Assembly (NCBI RefSeq): GCF_033096465.1
Contig: NZ_AP028156.1
Coordinates: 1,816,501 to 1,880,500 of the forward strand
DNA length: 64,000 nt
Source: Blautia luti
GTDB taxonomy: Bacteria; Bacillota; Clostridia; Lachnospirales; Lachnospiraceae
Direction: 5' to 3'
Shown here: positions 41,272 to 50,599 of the stretch, in pieces
Position numbering within the stretch: the stretch's first letter is position 1
Layout: the number at the start of each line of letters is the position of its first letter
Translations under genes and position numbers: made by a program
The notes under the pieces: generated by a model
What the model saw: only the letters and a program-made list of their open reading frames with translations
Database searches by the model: none
Told to the model about the DNA's origin: nothing

Positions 41272-41960
41272 TTTGCCTCGCCTCCCGTCCATTGATAACC
41301 CATGCCGTAAACGGTCTTGATGTAGGACGCGCCGCCGTCGGATTCGATCTTGCTGCGAATCCGGCTGATGGAGGTTGTCAGGGTGTGTTCGTCCACAAAC
41401 CTTTCGTCTATATCCCACAGCTTTTCCAAAAGCCACCCACGGGTCAGCACTTGCCGGGGATTTTTACGGAACAGGTTCAGCATTTTGTACTCCATCGGGG
41501 ATAGGGTCAGGGGCTTGCCGTTTAGGGAGGCCGCCTGCTCCGAGAAGTCCAGAAACAGCCGCCCGTCGTCGTAAATGTCCTTGGCCGGTCTGTGGTGTTC
41601 CAGCATGGCGAACATGGCTTTGATTTTCCGCTGCAAGGCCCCGATCACAAAGGGCTTTGTGATGTAGTCCACCGCGCCCGCCTCATAGCCCCGTATCTGG
41701 TCGCTCTCCTGATCGTTGGCGGTCAGGAAAATTACAATGGTGTCCGGGTGCTGGGGCTTTATCAGCTTGCACAGCTCAAAACCATTTCCATCCGGCAGGT
41801 TGATGTCCAGCAGCACTAAATCAAATTCCCGGTGGCGGATGGCGTCGGCTGCGGTTCTGGCATTTAGGGCAGAAGTCACGCCGTAGCCGTCTGCGGTCAG
41901 GTTATAGTCTAACATCTTATTCAAAAAACTGTCGTCCTCGACAATTAAAATCTGCTTCAT
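41268..41960 (-). CDS. OmpR-family response regulator of the ABC/FtsX cassette
   Basis: 230 residues. Receiver with VEDD, phospho-Asp52 in VLLDINLPDGNG and Lys in ITKPF; winged helix with SPMEYKMLNLFRKNPRQVL and a C-terminal MGYQWTG. GC is higher here and in the kinase than in the flanking FtsX genes, hinting at separate origin. It is the best candidate to bind the 24-bp boxes at the three ABC promoters. Ribosome site GAAGTGAGGAT. Confidence 0.95.
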   Translation of the reverse strand: MKQILIVEDDSFLNKMLDYNLTADGYGVTSALNARTAADAIRHREFDLVLLDINLPDGNGFELCKLIKPQHPDTIVIFLTANDQESDQIRGYEAGAVDYITKPFVIGALQRKIKAMFAMLEHHRPAKDIYDDGRLFLDFSEQAASLNGKPLTLSPMEYKMLNLFRKNPRQVLTRGWLLEKLWDIDERFVDEHTLTTSISRIRSKIESDGGASYIKTVYGMGYQWTGGEAK

Positions 41961-41964
41961 ATCC

Positions 41965-44556
41965 TCACTTCCTTTTCTTTTTTAGTTTTTTATAAATAAT
42001 TCCTGGAAAAATAATGCTGAACAATAATAAAAATACCATCAACGCAATCATTTCTTTTACCGGATAGCGGAAAGCGAAATAGGAAATCTGCATTTTCATA
42101 TACCACTGCATGATACCAATCCCTAAATTTCCAAAACTCATAAGCAATCCACATAACAGTAACCAATAGAAAAGACCCTCTGTTACAAACATTCGATATT
42201 CTTGTTTTTTTGTCATCCCTACACGTTCCAGGATTTTACACTCCCATTGCCGAAGCATAATATCCGATATTCTTGTATTTGCGAAATTCATAATTCCTAT
42301 AAATATTAAAATTCCACTAATACTCATAAGCAGCCATCTACTTGTCTGAATATAGTTCTGCTCCTTTAGCAAACGTTCTGATTTAGAATCTAAATAAAAC
42401 AAGTTCAATTTATCAGCGTGTCCATATTTTGATTGAAATTCCATATTATAATTGCGAATCATCTGATTCAGTCTTTCTCGGATAACTGACTCCTGATTTT
42501 TGTCAACATTAAATTGTATTTCAAAAATTTGTGGTGTTAATTTTTCTACCAGCCAATCATATGTAGTCTCTGTTACCAATAGGATATTTATATTTTTACC
42601 ATCCCAGCACAATTTCATCTCTGGGAAATCATCCTCTGTTATATCCAGATAACCACAATTTACTAATTTCTCAGGAACTAAACTGCTCATTTCCGTACCA
42701 ACCGGAACCAGATCATAAAATTCCATCTCTGTTCCTATATAATCCTGCACTTCTCCTGCTATATAATCTGACATCCTATGATCATGTAGCACGATTGTTC
42801 CATGATTATTTTGAAACTGCTCCCAATTTACTAGCTTATCATTTTTCTGAATAAAGTCTTTTAGTTCTTCCTGCTCCCCGATACTAACTGTCTGAATTAC
42901 CGTGGATATTTTATCTCCATCGATTAGAATCTTTATATTCTCCTTGCCATTTTTTTCGACGATCGGATAAAATCCTTTGATGTTTTCTACTGAATGAAGT
43001 TCGTTTCCTATGGTCGTTTCAATATCATTCATAAGGGACTTCGGAAAAAACTTCATATTCTTTGTGTCCGGTGATGATTCAATTAAATAATTGCAAGCTT
43101 CCTCTGTAATTCCTATTTGGAAGTCCGGCTCTTTACTATAATAATTCTGTAAATCCACTCCGTTCACAATTACCGCAGAACATAATGCCAATTCGCACCC
43201 AAGCCATAATGACAAACTTGTTATCCCAAATGTTTTTTTATTCCGAAATAAATATTTCTTTGCAAGATAAATTTCAGGATGTTTTCCCCAGCAGTGGAAT
43301 TTCTTTATCTTCGGTTTCTTCCTGCTTTTATGATAAGTAACCGCCTCCGTATATTTCATACACTCCAACGGACTTAATTTCCTCATTTTTCTTTTCAGAC
43401 ATTCCACTGCCACTCCCAACGTGAAAATCACAAGAACAATCGCTAGGATAAGAAGTTTGGGTTGAAAGAAAACCATTCTTTCTAATTTCCATGTATTCTC
43501 TGCATACATTTTTTCTAATAACAATGGCATAATACCCCATATAAACATTCCCCCTAAAACTGCTCCAGCGATACTTCCCGTAAGTCCTATTTTTAGCATC
43601 TCACGATTCATAACTTTAATATTCTGCTTTTGTTCCACACCAATTACTTGTAAAAGACCATAACGTTGTAAATCTTTTTCCAGCGAAATATTTAGGATAT
43701 TGTAAATAAACAAAAACATAGAAAGTAAAACCATAACCGAAAAAAAGACTGCAAATCCATAACTTCCCATCATTTCACTTATTGCCCGATATTCTGCTGG
43801 GTTCATACTTACAATTCTCTGTCCCTCATTCAACTTTATGTTATTTGTCAGCATATGTTCTATTTGCGAACCACTGGAATATTTCTTTGTATGATCTATT
43901 AAAATCCTACATGGCTCCCATTGAAGCCCGTTCTTCTCCATTGATTTCTCTGATATAAAAGCCACAGAAGCACCGGAGGTTTGATTTTGATACTCTGTAA
44001 AATACCCAGAAAGTAAAAAGTTCTGCATACCGGTTCCACTGGTATTGAAAATGTCATTCCAATAAAAATCCAGTTCAATTTCCATGCCCACTTCGGGATT
44101 CTTGATTCCAAGATATTGCAGAGTTTTCGTAGAAAGCATAATTTCATTTTCTTTTTCTGGATAAGTCCCTACCACATTTGTAAATGCAGGACGTATCATT
44201 TTTTCAAATCCGGTCACATCTGTAATGACGCAATCACAATATTTTATGGAATCATCTAATAATTTTCCTGCAAACTTTTCTTTCCCAATGCTTTCTATGC
44301 ATGGTAGCTGTGTAAGCTGTTGTGTCATATCCGCTGTACCATTTTCAATATAGGTCGATACAGCCATACCATCGGCTTTCATATTTTTCTGAATATCAAT
44401 CTCCATCTTCCCATAGATTAAAGAGAACACACTAAAAATCACGCCTACAGTAATTGTAATTACGATAAACAGTAGACGATTTCTGTTTTGATTCTTTTTC
44501 CTGGAAGCATCCATAAGCACTCTTTCAGCCGACTGATTACAATCGTAATTCTCCAT
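41965..44556 (-). CDS. FtsX-like ABC permease 3
   Basis: 863 residues, FtsX/MacB class. FtsX motifs YGLLQVIGVEQKQNIKVM and CKILERVGMTKKQEYRM near the second and third membrane clusters. Lower GC than its two-component neighbours. Start ATG 44556 (MENYDCNQSAE), one base after the ATPase 3 stop, with GGGAGGG 10 nt upstream. It runs straight into the response regulator gene 4 bp away, so pair 3, regulator and kinase probably form one operon from the promoter at 45248-45283. Confidence 0.92.
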   Translation of the reverse strand: MENYDCNQSAERVLMDASRKKNQNRNRLLFIVITITVGVIFSVFSLIYGKMEIDIQKNMKADGMAVSTYIENGTADMTQQLTQLPCIESIGKEKFAGKLLDDSIKYCDCVITDVTGFEKMIRPAFTNVVGTYPEKENEIMLSTKTLQYLGIKNPEVGMEIELDFYWNDIFNTSGTGMQNFLLSGYFTEYQNQTSGASVAFISEKSMEKNGLQWEPCRILIDHTKKYSSGSQIEHMLTNNIKLNEGQRIVSMNPAEYRAISEMMGSYGFAVFFSVMVLLSMFLFIYNILNISLEKDLQRYGLLQVIGVEQKQNIKVMNREMLKIGLTGSIAGAVLGGMFIWGIMPLLLEKMYAENTWKLERMVFFQPKLLILAIVLVIFTLGVAVECLKRKMRKLSPLECMKYTEAVTYHKSRKKPKIKKFHCWGKHPEIYLAKKYLFRNKKTFGITSLSLWLGCELALCSAVIVNGVDLQNYYSKEPDFQIGITEEACNYLIESSPDTKNMKFFPKSLMNDIETTIGNELHSVENIKGFYPIVEKNGKENIKILIDGDKISTVIQTVSIGEQEELKDFIQKNDKLVNWEQFQNNHGTIVLHDHRMSDYIAGEVQDYIGTEMEFYDLVPVGTEMSSLVPEKLVNCGYLDITEDDFPEMKLCWDGKNINILLVTETTYDWLVEKLTPQIFEIQFNVDKNQESVIRERLNQMIRNYNMEFQSKYGHADKLNLFYLDSKSERLLKEQNYIQTSRWLLMSISGILIFIGIMNFANTRISDIMLRQWECKILERVGMTKKQEYRMFVTEGLFYWLLLCGLLMSFGNLGIGIMQWYMKMQISYFAFRYPVKEMIALMVFLLLFSIIFPGIIYKKLKKKRK

Positions 44557-44557
44557 C

Positions 44558-45220
44558 CTATACAACCCTCCCATCTTTCATCTGAATAATCCGATCTGCC
44601 ATAGCTGCTATTCTTTCATCATGTGTAACGATAATCATTGTCTGGCTATATTTTTTACACATCTTTTTCAAAAATTTCATAACGGATATACTGGTTGTAG
44701 AATCTAAATTTCCTGTCAACTCGTCTCCCAAAAGTATAGTAGGATGTGTATAAATAGCTCTGGCGATTGCGACCCGCTGCTGTTGTCCACCAGATAAAGT
44801 CATAGGATTTTGTAATAGTTTTTCCTCAATTTCCAGTTCTTCAGCTATCCGCATTACTTCTTTTTTACTGATATTTCTTTCCATAAGTTTGGCAGGTAAA
44901 ACTATATTTTCAAATACATTCATCTCTGGGATTAAATTAAAATTTTGAAAAATAAACCCAATATGCCATCTTCTGAAGGAACTCCTTTCCTCCATAGATA
45001 ACTGTGTAATATCTACATCATTGATATAGACACATCCGTGTGTGGGATTTTCCAAACCACCTAGTAAATTGAGCAACGTGGTCTTTCCGCAACCTGAACT
45101 TCCCATAATAGCTACAAATTCATTTTCTTCAACTGTGAAAGATATATCATCAACTGCTCTTAAATAGTGTTCTCCATTAGAATATTCTTTTGTTAAAGAT
45201 ACTGTCTTTACTGCTGCCAT
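44558..45220 (-). CDS. ABC ATPase 3
   Basis: 220 residues. Walker A GSSGCGKTT, Q-loop FIFQNFNLIP, signature LSGGQQQRVAIARAI, then ILLGDELTGNLDS. The Walker B region reads GDELTG instead of the usual ADEPTG (Leu for Pro), a mild oddity that keeps the Asp/Glu. Clearly diverged from ATPases 1 and 2. GGGGGG ribosome site 6 nt before the ATG. Confidence 0.94.
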   Translation of the reverse strand: MAAVKTVSLTKEYSNGEHYLRAVDDISFTVEENEFVAIMGSSGCGKTTLLNLLGGLENPTHGCVYINDVDITQLSMEERSSFRRWHIGFIFQNFNLIPEMNVFENIVLPAKLMERNISKKEVMRIAEELEIEEKLLQNPMTLSGGQQQRVAIARAIYTHPTILLGDELTGNLDSTTSISVMKFLKKMCKKYSQTMIIVTHDERIAAMADRIIQMKDGRVV

Positions 45221-45247
45221 ATCAATCCCCCCTTATCTTTTTCAGAT

Positions 45248-45283
45248 AGTATAACAGGCAAATGTCCGCGAAATGTTACAGCG
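45248..45283 (-). promoter_or_regulatory. Boxed promoter of ABC pair 3 and the two-component genes
   Basis: -10 TATACT (45248-45253) and the third identical 24-bp box at 45260-45283, again 6 bp apart. The flanking sequence is unrelated to copies 1 and 2, which makes the box and spacing stand out. The remaining ~200 bp to the next gene hold the 31-bp repeat and a hairpin. Confidence 0.75.
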
Positions 45284-45289
45284 GACGGA

Positions 45290-45320
45290 TTTTTTTCTTT
45301 TGCCGTCGTCCGGCAGATTT
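45290..45320. repeat. 31-bp direct repeat, right copy
   Basis: Identical to 33627-33657, starting 7 bp beyond the promoter box. Together they bracket 11.6 kb of transporter and regulator genes. Confidence 0.85.
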
Positions 45321-45414
45321 AATCACATTTTCTATCTTACTTGTAATTCTATAATAAAGACCAAATGTTGCAGAAATCTCCTAACCATTTTCTTTTTTGA
45401 CAAGAAAACAGGCT

Positions 45415-45440
45415 GAATTGCTTCATTTTTGTAGCAATTC
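45415..45440 (-). terminator. Possible terminator after the BceB-like gene
   Basis: GAATTGCT (45415-45422) and AGCAATTC (45433-45440) form an 8-bp stem with a 10-nt loop, about 90 bp past the permease stop; the following minus-strand sequence is only mildly T-rich (CTGTTTTCTTG). Confidence 0.45.
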
Positions 45441-45528
45441 AATTCATAGATGTACCTCCAAAACCAGAACGGAGGGTAATACTATTGCATTTTCTTTTGT
45501 TGATAAGGTCACTGTAAAACGCAAAAAG

Positions 45529-47757
45529 TTAGGCAGATGCAGACTTATTAAACAAGACCCATGTACTAATAAAGTAACTTATTAAAAGGGCACCTAAAAT
45601 AGCCAACACAATCAAAAGCTGCTGCACCAATCGCTGTACTCCGATATACACTGCAATCTGCATATGGAATCCTACAATCAAAAATACAAGGAATGCGCCA
45701 GCCAAGATAAGGGCCAGTATAACCGGAACACCAAACCATACAGCTAATTGTTTCAAAATCAACTTTCGTATATGAGGTTCTTCAACACCCATATTTCTTA
45801 GAACCCGAAAGCGATATTTGTATTTTCCGGAATCTGATAATTGCTGCAAAGCCAAGATAGTAAAACAGGTTACAAACAAGATGATTGCGCTATATGTCAA
45901 TCCAGTTTGCATAATGAAAATAATAGCAGAATTATCATTAACCTCGATTGTCCGCATGGTAATGTTATAAGTTACAAGCGAATCAGTAAGGCTTGAATTT
46001 TCAAAGTATGATTTTAATTCTTGAGCAATATCATAAGAAATTGTTTTATCCGCCATCATATACCGGAATGTATTAGCTGATGTCAGTTTATTGCAAATGT
46101 GATCTGGTACAATATATATCACACTTTGAAAATTATAAAAATCTTCGCCTAAGTCTACTGTGTGTGCAGAAATATCAGCAAGCTGTAAATCGCCTCCATC
46201 TGTTCTAATAGATTTGTGAGCTTCAAGATACGTCGAAATAGCATCTTGGGGTGTTATGGAAAGCCACTGGGTTGTAAATTCATGATCCCGTAAAGAAATT
46301 TCATCATAACCTGCCATCTTTAATAGATGGTTATAGTCGGACAAAGAAATTGCTGTAATGGGTGGGGCATTTTTTCTGCTATTCTCCAGTTGGTTATAAA
46401 AGTCAGTTTTGTTTACAAAGTATGTCTTAAAAGAGCAATCATCACGAACAGAAATATTCTTTTCAATGAAAGAGTCAAGAAAACTATAATCCGTTACAGG
46501 TAGTTCTTTTTCGGACTGTATGCCGATATAACCAGACTGCATACCAATGTAGTCCGAAGAAATCTGTATATCAAAAGGAACTCTTTTTTCCAAAAAACCT
46601 TGTGCCCATCCAACAAGGAGTGGTGTTACAAAAAATAATGCCATGGACAATGTAAGTGTGAGGCAAATCAAAGTCATTGAAAGTGTTTTCGATTTTAATT
46701 TAGATAACAGTTGTCCAAAAAAGAACAGATTTTCTTCTTTATACTTCTGGCGTTCTTTGATAACCAATAAGTAATTACTAAACAAAACGAAAAATACACT
46801 CACTCCAAATACAACACACCAAAACAGAAATCCCATATAAACATTAAAAGCACCTTTATCCATCGGCATTGCAAGGTACACTTTGAAAACTGGTAATATG
46901 GAAAGAATAATCAGTTCCAACAGGCCAATACATTCAATCAAAAAGAGCTGCTTTACTGTGTTTTGTTCTTTTCTTCTGAATCTTTCCCTTATATGCATAA
47001 TCAACATCAGAATTGGTACAATAATGCTGATTGCAGACCATATTTTGATTACCAGTTCAAATTCTCCGTTAAAGTAGTAAGACAGGGTTCTAATATTATA
47101 AAAGGTAATCAGCAGATAAAGGACAAAATTTACTGGAAAGAGTTTGTATATCCATTTGTGGGGGGGTCCCAATATATCATTTTTTCGATCTGCATTTAGC
47201 ATATCAATTATCTTTGTTTTTCGTATCGTGCGAACTTGAGATAAACCAACTGTCGCAAAACATATGCAGAAAAATAGAATCGTCAAAATGATTGTATCTG
47301 GAAAAAGCATAAATGAAAATTCAAATGGTTTATGATACATTTGAAGCAGCATAGCAGTAATGAATTGAGAAAACACACCACCTAATCCTATCCCCACAAT
47401 CAGCGAAAAAATTCCCATTATTAGTGATTCCACAAAGAAAAGTCGAGCTATCGTTGATTGCTCCATTCCAATAATACTCTGAATTGCAAATTCCCTTTTT
47501 CGCCGTTGTATCATAAAGTGGTTTACATACTGCATAAGGAACATCAGCAATACGGTAATCAATAGAATCGCATATTTTATTCCATCACCTAATATATCTA
47601 AATTAAATTCTGCTCCTATATTCGGATCATAATAATTGCTGGAAATGGAAAGGAAAGCATAAAACATAGATATACACGCCGTCAGAGTGACAATATATAT
47701 CAAATAGTCTTTTGTGGATTTCTTTACATTTTCAAGTGCTAATTTAGCGTACATCAT
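45529..47757 (-). CDS. BceB-type FtsX permease
   Basis: 742 residues with about ten membrane segments and one large extracellular loop between segments 7 and 8, the BceB layout. It starts MMYAKLALENVKKSTKDYLI and carries FAIQSIIGMEQSTIARLFF and FRVLRNMGVEEPHIRKLIL. BceB proteins sense and remove peptide antibiotics such as bacitracin and signal to a BceS kinase. The start overlaps the ATPase stop by 14 bp. The kinase/regulator pair follows the same order as known bce loci, so the functional inference is strong; the drug is unknown. Confidence 0.93.
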   Translation of the reverse strand: MMYAKLALENVKKSTKDYLIYIVTLTACISMFYAFLSISSNYYDPNIGAEFNLDILGDGIKYAILLITVLLMFLMQYVNHFMIQRRKREFAIQSIIGMEQSTIARLFFVESLIMGIFSLIVGIGLGGVFSQFITAMLLQMYHKPFEFSFMLFPDTIILTILFFCICFATVGLSQVRTIRKTKIIDMLNADRKNDILGPPHKWIYKLFPVNFVLYLLITFYNIRTLSYYFNGEFELVIKIWSAISIIVPILMLIMHIRERFRRKEQNTVKQLFLIECIGLLELIILSILPVFKVYLAMPMDKGAFNVYMGFLFWCVVFGVSVFFVLFSNYLLVIKERQKYKEENLFFFGQLLSKLKSKTLSMTLICLTLTLSMALFFVTPLLVGWAQGFLEKRVPFDIQISSDYIGMQSGYIGIQSEKELPVTDYSFLDSFIEKNISVRDDCSFKTYFVNKTDFYNQLENSRKNAPPITAISLSDYNHLLKMAGYDEISLRDHEFTTQWLSITPQDAISTYLEAHKSIRTDGGDLQLADISAHTVDLGEDFYNFQSVIYIVPDHICNKLTSANTFRYMMADKTISYDIAQELKSYFENSSLTDSLVTYNITMRTIEVNDNSAIIFIMQTGLTYSAIILFVTCFTILALQQLSDSGKYKYRFRVLRNMGVEEPHIRKLILKQLAVWFGVPVILALILAGAFLVFLIVGFHMQIAVYIGVQRLVQQLLIVLAILGALLISYFISTWVLFNKSASA

Positions 47758-48511
47758 TCATGCCCCCTCCCATCATGGTAAGGACATTCAAGATTTTTTC
47801 AAAGAAAACCCTACGAGAATCACTGCCTTTGAGAATTTCCGTGAAGATCGCACCATCTCTTAAAAAGAGAATACGATTGGCATAGCTTGCCGAAAAAGCG
47901 TCGTGTGTTACCATCAGGATTGTGGCGTCAAGGCTTTCGTTAATACTCTGGATTGTGGAGAGCAAGGCTTGTGACGAGTGACTATCTAACGCGCCGGTAG
48001 GTTCGTCCGCCAGGATCAACTTTGGCTGGTTGATAATAGCTCTGGCACAGGCACACCGCTGTTTTTGACCGCCGGACACCTGATAGGGATATTTATCCAG
48101 AATATCCGTGATATTCAGCTTTCCGGCCATTTCCCGCACCCGCCCATCAATCTCACCTGCAGGAACCTTGTTGATAGTCAGTGCCAAGGCAATGTTTTCC
48201 GAGATTGTCAGAGTGTCCAGCAGGTTAAAATCCTGAAATACAAATCCAAGATTCTCCCGACGAAACCGGGCAATCTGTTTTTCGTTGATTTCCGTCACAT
48301 CGGTTCCGTCCAGATAGATATGTCCCGCACTGACGGTATCAATGGTGGAAATACAGTTGAGCAGGGTAGTCTTGCCGGAACCGGATGCTCCCATGATTCC
48401 TACAAATTCCCCCTCCTGAACGGAAAAGCTGATGTCCTGAATTGCTTTTGTAACATTCCCGCCATTTCCGTAATATTTTTGGATATGATCCAGTTTCAAA
48501 ATTTCTTTCAT
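47744..48511 (-). CDS. BceA-type ABC ATPase
   Basis: 255 residues. Walker A GASGSGKTT, Q-loop FVFQDFNLLDTL, signature VSGGQKQRCACARAI, DEPTGALDS, switch His in MVTHDAFSAS. The FQDFNLLDTLT and GALDSH stretches are typical of BceA. Start ATG 48511 (MKEILKLDHIQKYYG) with GAGGTG upstream. Translationally coupled to the BceB-like gene. Confidence 0.95.
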   Translation of the reverse strand: MKEILKLDHIQKYYGNGGNVTKAIQDISFSVQEGEFVGIMGASGSGKTTLLNCISTIDTVSAGHIYLDGTDVTEINEKQIARFRRENLGFVFQDFNLLDTLTISENIALALTINKVPAGEIDGRVREMAGKLNITDILDKYPYQVSGGQKQRCACARAIINQPKLILADEPTGALDSHSSQALLSTIQSINESLDATILMVTHDAFSASYANRILFLRDGAIFTEILKGSDSRRVFFEKILNVLTMMGGGMNDVR

Positions 48512-48536
48512 TGTTATCACCTCTGATCTCTATTGT

Positions 48537-48596
48537 AGAATAAGAGTGGCTTCGTTTGTATCAAGTTTTCTTACAAAGTTCTAACAAAAATGTAAG
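48537..48596 (-). promoter_or_regulatory. Promoter and BceR-type box for the bceAB-like genes
   Basis: On the minus strand TTGATA (48559-48564) and TATTCT (48537-48542) are 16 bp apart. Directly upstream lies an inverted repeat CTTACA (48570-48575) / TGTAAG (48591-48596), resembling response-regulator boxes of bce promoters. Confidence 0.45.
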
Positions 48597-48612
48597 AAGT
48601 GCAGGACCGCAA

Positions 48613-49626
48613 TCAGCCCTGCACTTCATGGATCAGACAGTTGATGTGAAACGCCAGGGAAATGGCGGTTCCTTGTTCCGATGATTCTGCCGCAATGCCA
48701 ATGCCCAGCTTTTCACAGAGCCGTTTGCATAGGTACAGGCCAATGCCTGTGGACTGCTGGATCATACGACCATTCTGACCGGTAAATCCCTTTTCAAAGA
48801 TACGGGGCAGATCGGACGCAGCAATCCCGATTCCATTGTCCTCCACGACAAGAACAACCTGATCTTGCCGTTTATGAGTAGAAATGCGGAGAACCGGTTG
48901 TTCCGTACGATACTTGACCGCATTGGCAATCAGTTGGTTCAGAATAAAGCGCACCCACTTTTCATCTGAATAAACCGTGTCCTGCATTTCCTCCACTTCC
49001 AGACGCATACCACCTTGGAGCAGCAGATATTTATTATCTGCAATCGCCTGATGCACCACTTGGGACAGTGCCATTTCCCGGACAGAATAATCTTTCTCTG
49101 TATGCTCACTGCGGGCGTAATAAAGAGCTTGTTCGGTAAAGCGGTTGGTCTTTTCCAGTTCCAGCAGAAGTTCCTTTGTCCAGTCCGTCCGGTGGTTTTC
49201 ACATAGGAGTTTCATGGCAGTAATGGGCGTTTTGATTTCGTGAATCCATTGCTCAATGTATTCTTTGTACTCCAGGCGTTCCCGCTCGACTTCTCCAATC
49301 TGTTCCAACATGGATTTTCCAGCCATTTTCAAAAGCTGATAGTAAACCTGATCCTCGGCCTGTTCCGGCAACTCCATCACTTCGGAAATAAGGTATCTTT
49401 CGGAAAGCTGCTCCGCCATATCCAGAAGTTTTTTCATCTGCCGCTTCCGTTTCCAGTAAGTGAGGACAAGTCCCGTCAGCAAAATCAATGCCCATACAAT
49501 CAGGATCAATACTACTGCGGAAACCGAATTGCCGCACACCAGCAAAAATACAGTGAGTGCAGCCATACAAACAAGGTTCGTCAGCAGAAATGGTAGCCTG
49601 TTTTTCCAATATCGTCTGCTGTTCAT
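48613..49626 (-). CDS. BceS-type intramembrane-sensing histidine kinase
   Basis: 337 residues with two adjacent membrane helices (about 11-31 and 36-57) and practically no extracellular loop. HisKA with IHEIKTPITAMK, His129. ATPase domain: LNQLIANAVKYR, DNGIGI, STGIGLYLCKRL. This architecture depends on a BceAB transporter for signal input, and one is encoded next door. The start overlaps the regulator stop (ATGA). Confidence 0.95.
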   Translation of the reverse strand: MNSRRYWKNRLPFLLTNLVCMAALTVFLLVCGNSVSAVVLILIVWALILLTGLVLTYWKRKRQMKKLLDMAEQLSERYLISEVMELPEQAEDQVYYQLLKMAGKSMLEQIGEVERERLEYKEYIEQWIHEIKTPITAMKLLCENHRTDWTKELLLELEKTNRFTEQALYYARSEHTEKDYSVREMALSQVVHQAIADNKYLLLQGGMRLEVEEMQDTVYSDEKWVRFILNQLIANAVKYRTEQPVLRISTHKRQDQVVLVVEDNGIGIAASDLPRIFEKGFTGQNGRMIQQSTGIGLYLCKRLCEKLGIGIAAESSEQGTAISLAFHINCLIHEVQG

Positions 49627-50294
49627 ATCGTGTACCCCTGTCGGTGCTTTGTCTTGATAAAATCCGTCAGACCGATGCCCGCCAGTTTTTCCCGGATGCG
49701 GTTGATATTGACGCTCAAAGCATTGTCATCCACATATAGCTGATTGTCCCACAAATACTCAATCATATCTCCGCGAGAACAGATTTTTCCACCGTTCTTG
49801 AACAAATAATAGAGAATTTTCAATTCGTTCTTAGTAAGTTCTACGCTCCGTCCATTATAGTCCAAACTGCTGGATTCCAGATGCAGCACCGCATCTCCAT
49901 AGACTATCTTCTCCCGTTGTTGTGCGGGATAGGTTTTCTTCAGCAGAGAAGCAATTTTCGCAAGCAGGATTGCTGTGTTATAGGGCTTCGTGATAAAAGC
50001 GTCTCCACCCAACATAATGCTATTCAGCTCGTCCATATCCGTGTTGCAGCTTGTCACAAAGATGATTGGCACTTCGGAAAAGGTACGAATTTTAGAGCAT
50101 AAAGCAAAACCATTCTCTCCGGGTAACTTAATGTCCAACAAAATCAGATGTGGCTTTTCATCCTGAATCTGTTCTGTCACAGCAGAAAAATTCCTTACTC
50201 CAAGCGTTGTATATCCATTTCCATTCAATAAAGTTTGTAATTCTCCCTGTATCACAGGATCATCTTCAATTATCATAATTTTAGATAGTTTCAT
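49623..50294 (-). CDS. BceR-type response regulator
   Basis: 223 residues, OmpR family. Receiver with IIEDD, phospho-Asp54 in ILLDIKLPGENG and ITKPYN; winged helix ending FIKTKHRQGYTI. The DNA-binding half (WDNQLYVDDNALSVNINRIREKL) is characteristic of BceR-like regulators. Its ATG overlaps the stop of the small HTH gene upstream, forming a four- to five-gene resistance locus. Confidence 0.95.
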   Translation of the reverse strand: MKLSKIMIIEDDPVIQGELQTLLNGNGYTTLGVRNFSAVTEQIQDEKPHLILLDIKLPGENGFALCSKIRTFSEVPIIFVTSCNTDMDELNSIMLGGDAFITKPYNTAILLAKIASLLKKTYPAQQREKIVYGDAVLHLESSSLDYNGRSVELTKNELKILYYLFKNGGKICSRGDMIEYLWDNQLYVDDNALSVNINRIREKLAGIGLTDFIKTKHRQGYTI

Positions 50295-50476
50295 GCTTTC
50301 TGCACCTTTCCTTGTTTTGTCCGGCCATCAACTGGCTTCTCCGCAGTTTTAGGGATCAGCCAAACACCAGCCATCTTCACAGCGCCGGGGATACGCCCAC
50401 TGGCACACAGATAATTGATCTGCCTTGGGGTAACACCCCATTTTTCACTTGCTTCTTTCAGCGTCATATAATCCAT
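50291..50476 (-). CDS. Small helix-turn-helix protein (MerR/excisionase-like)
   Basis: 61 residues. MTLKEASEKWGVTPRQINYL followed by CASGRIPGAVKMAGVWLIP is the winged-helix pattern of excisionases and MerR-type HTH_17 proteins. Start ATG 50476 with GGAGGG 7 nt upstream. It overlaps the BceR-like gene by 4 nt, so it is translated with it. Possible roles are excision control of the surrounding element or co-regulation; the coupling with bceR favours the latter. Confidence 0.85.
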   Translation of the reverse strand: MDYMTLKEASEKWGVTPRQINYLCASGRIPGAVKMAGVWLIPKTAEKPVDGRTKQGKVQKA

Positions 50477-50599
50477 ATAGTTTCCCTCCAATATGGTTTA
50501 TTATATTTCCTTTGCTCGAAGAATACAAGCGTGCAAATGGGGCGCAAGGCCCTGTGCCAGAAGCATTTTGAGACCTTGCGCCCCATTTGTAGTTCTATC

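Noticed and set aside
45397..45585. A 62-codon plus-strand frame before the BceB-like gene
   Set aside because: No ribosome site, it spans a hairpin and runs into the 3' end of the permease gene on the opposite strand; nothing protein-like is conserved.
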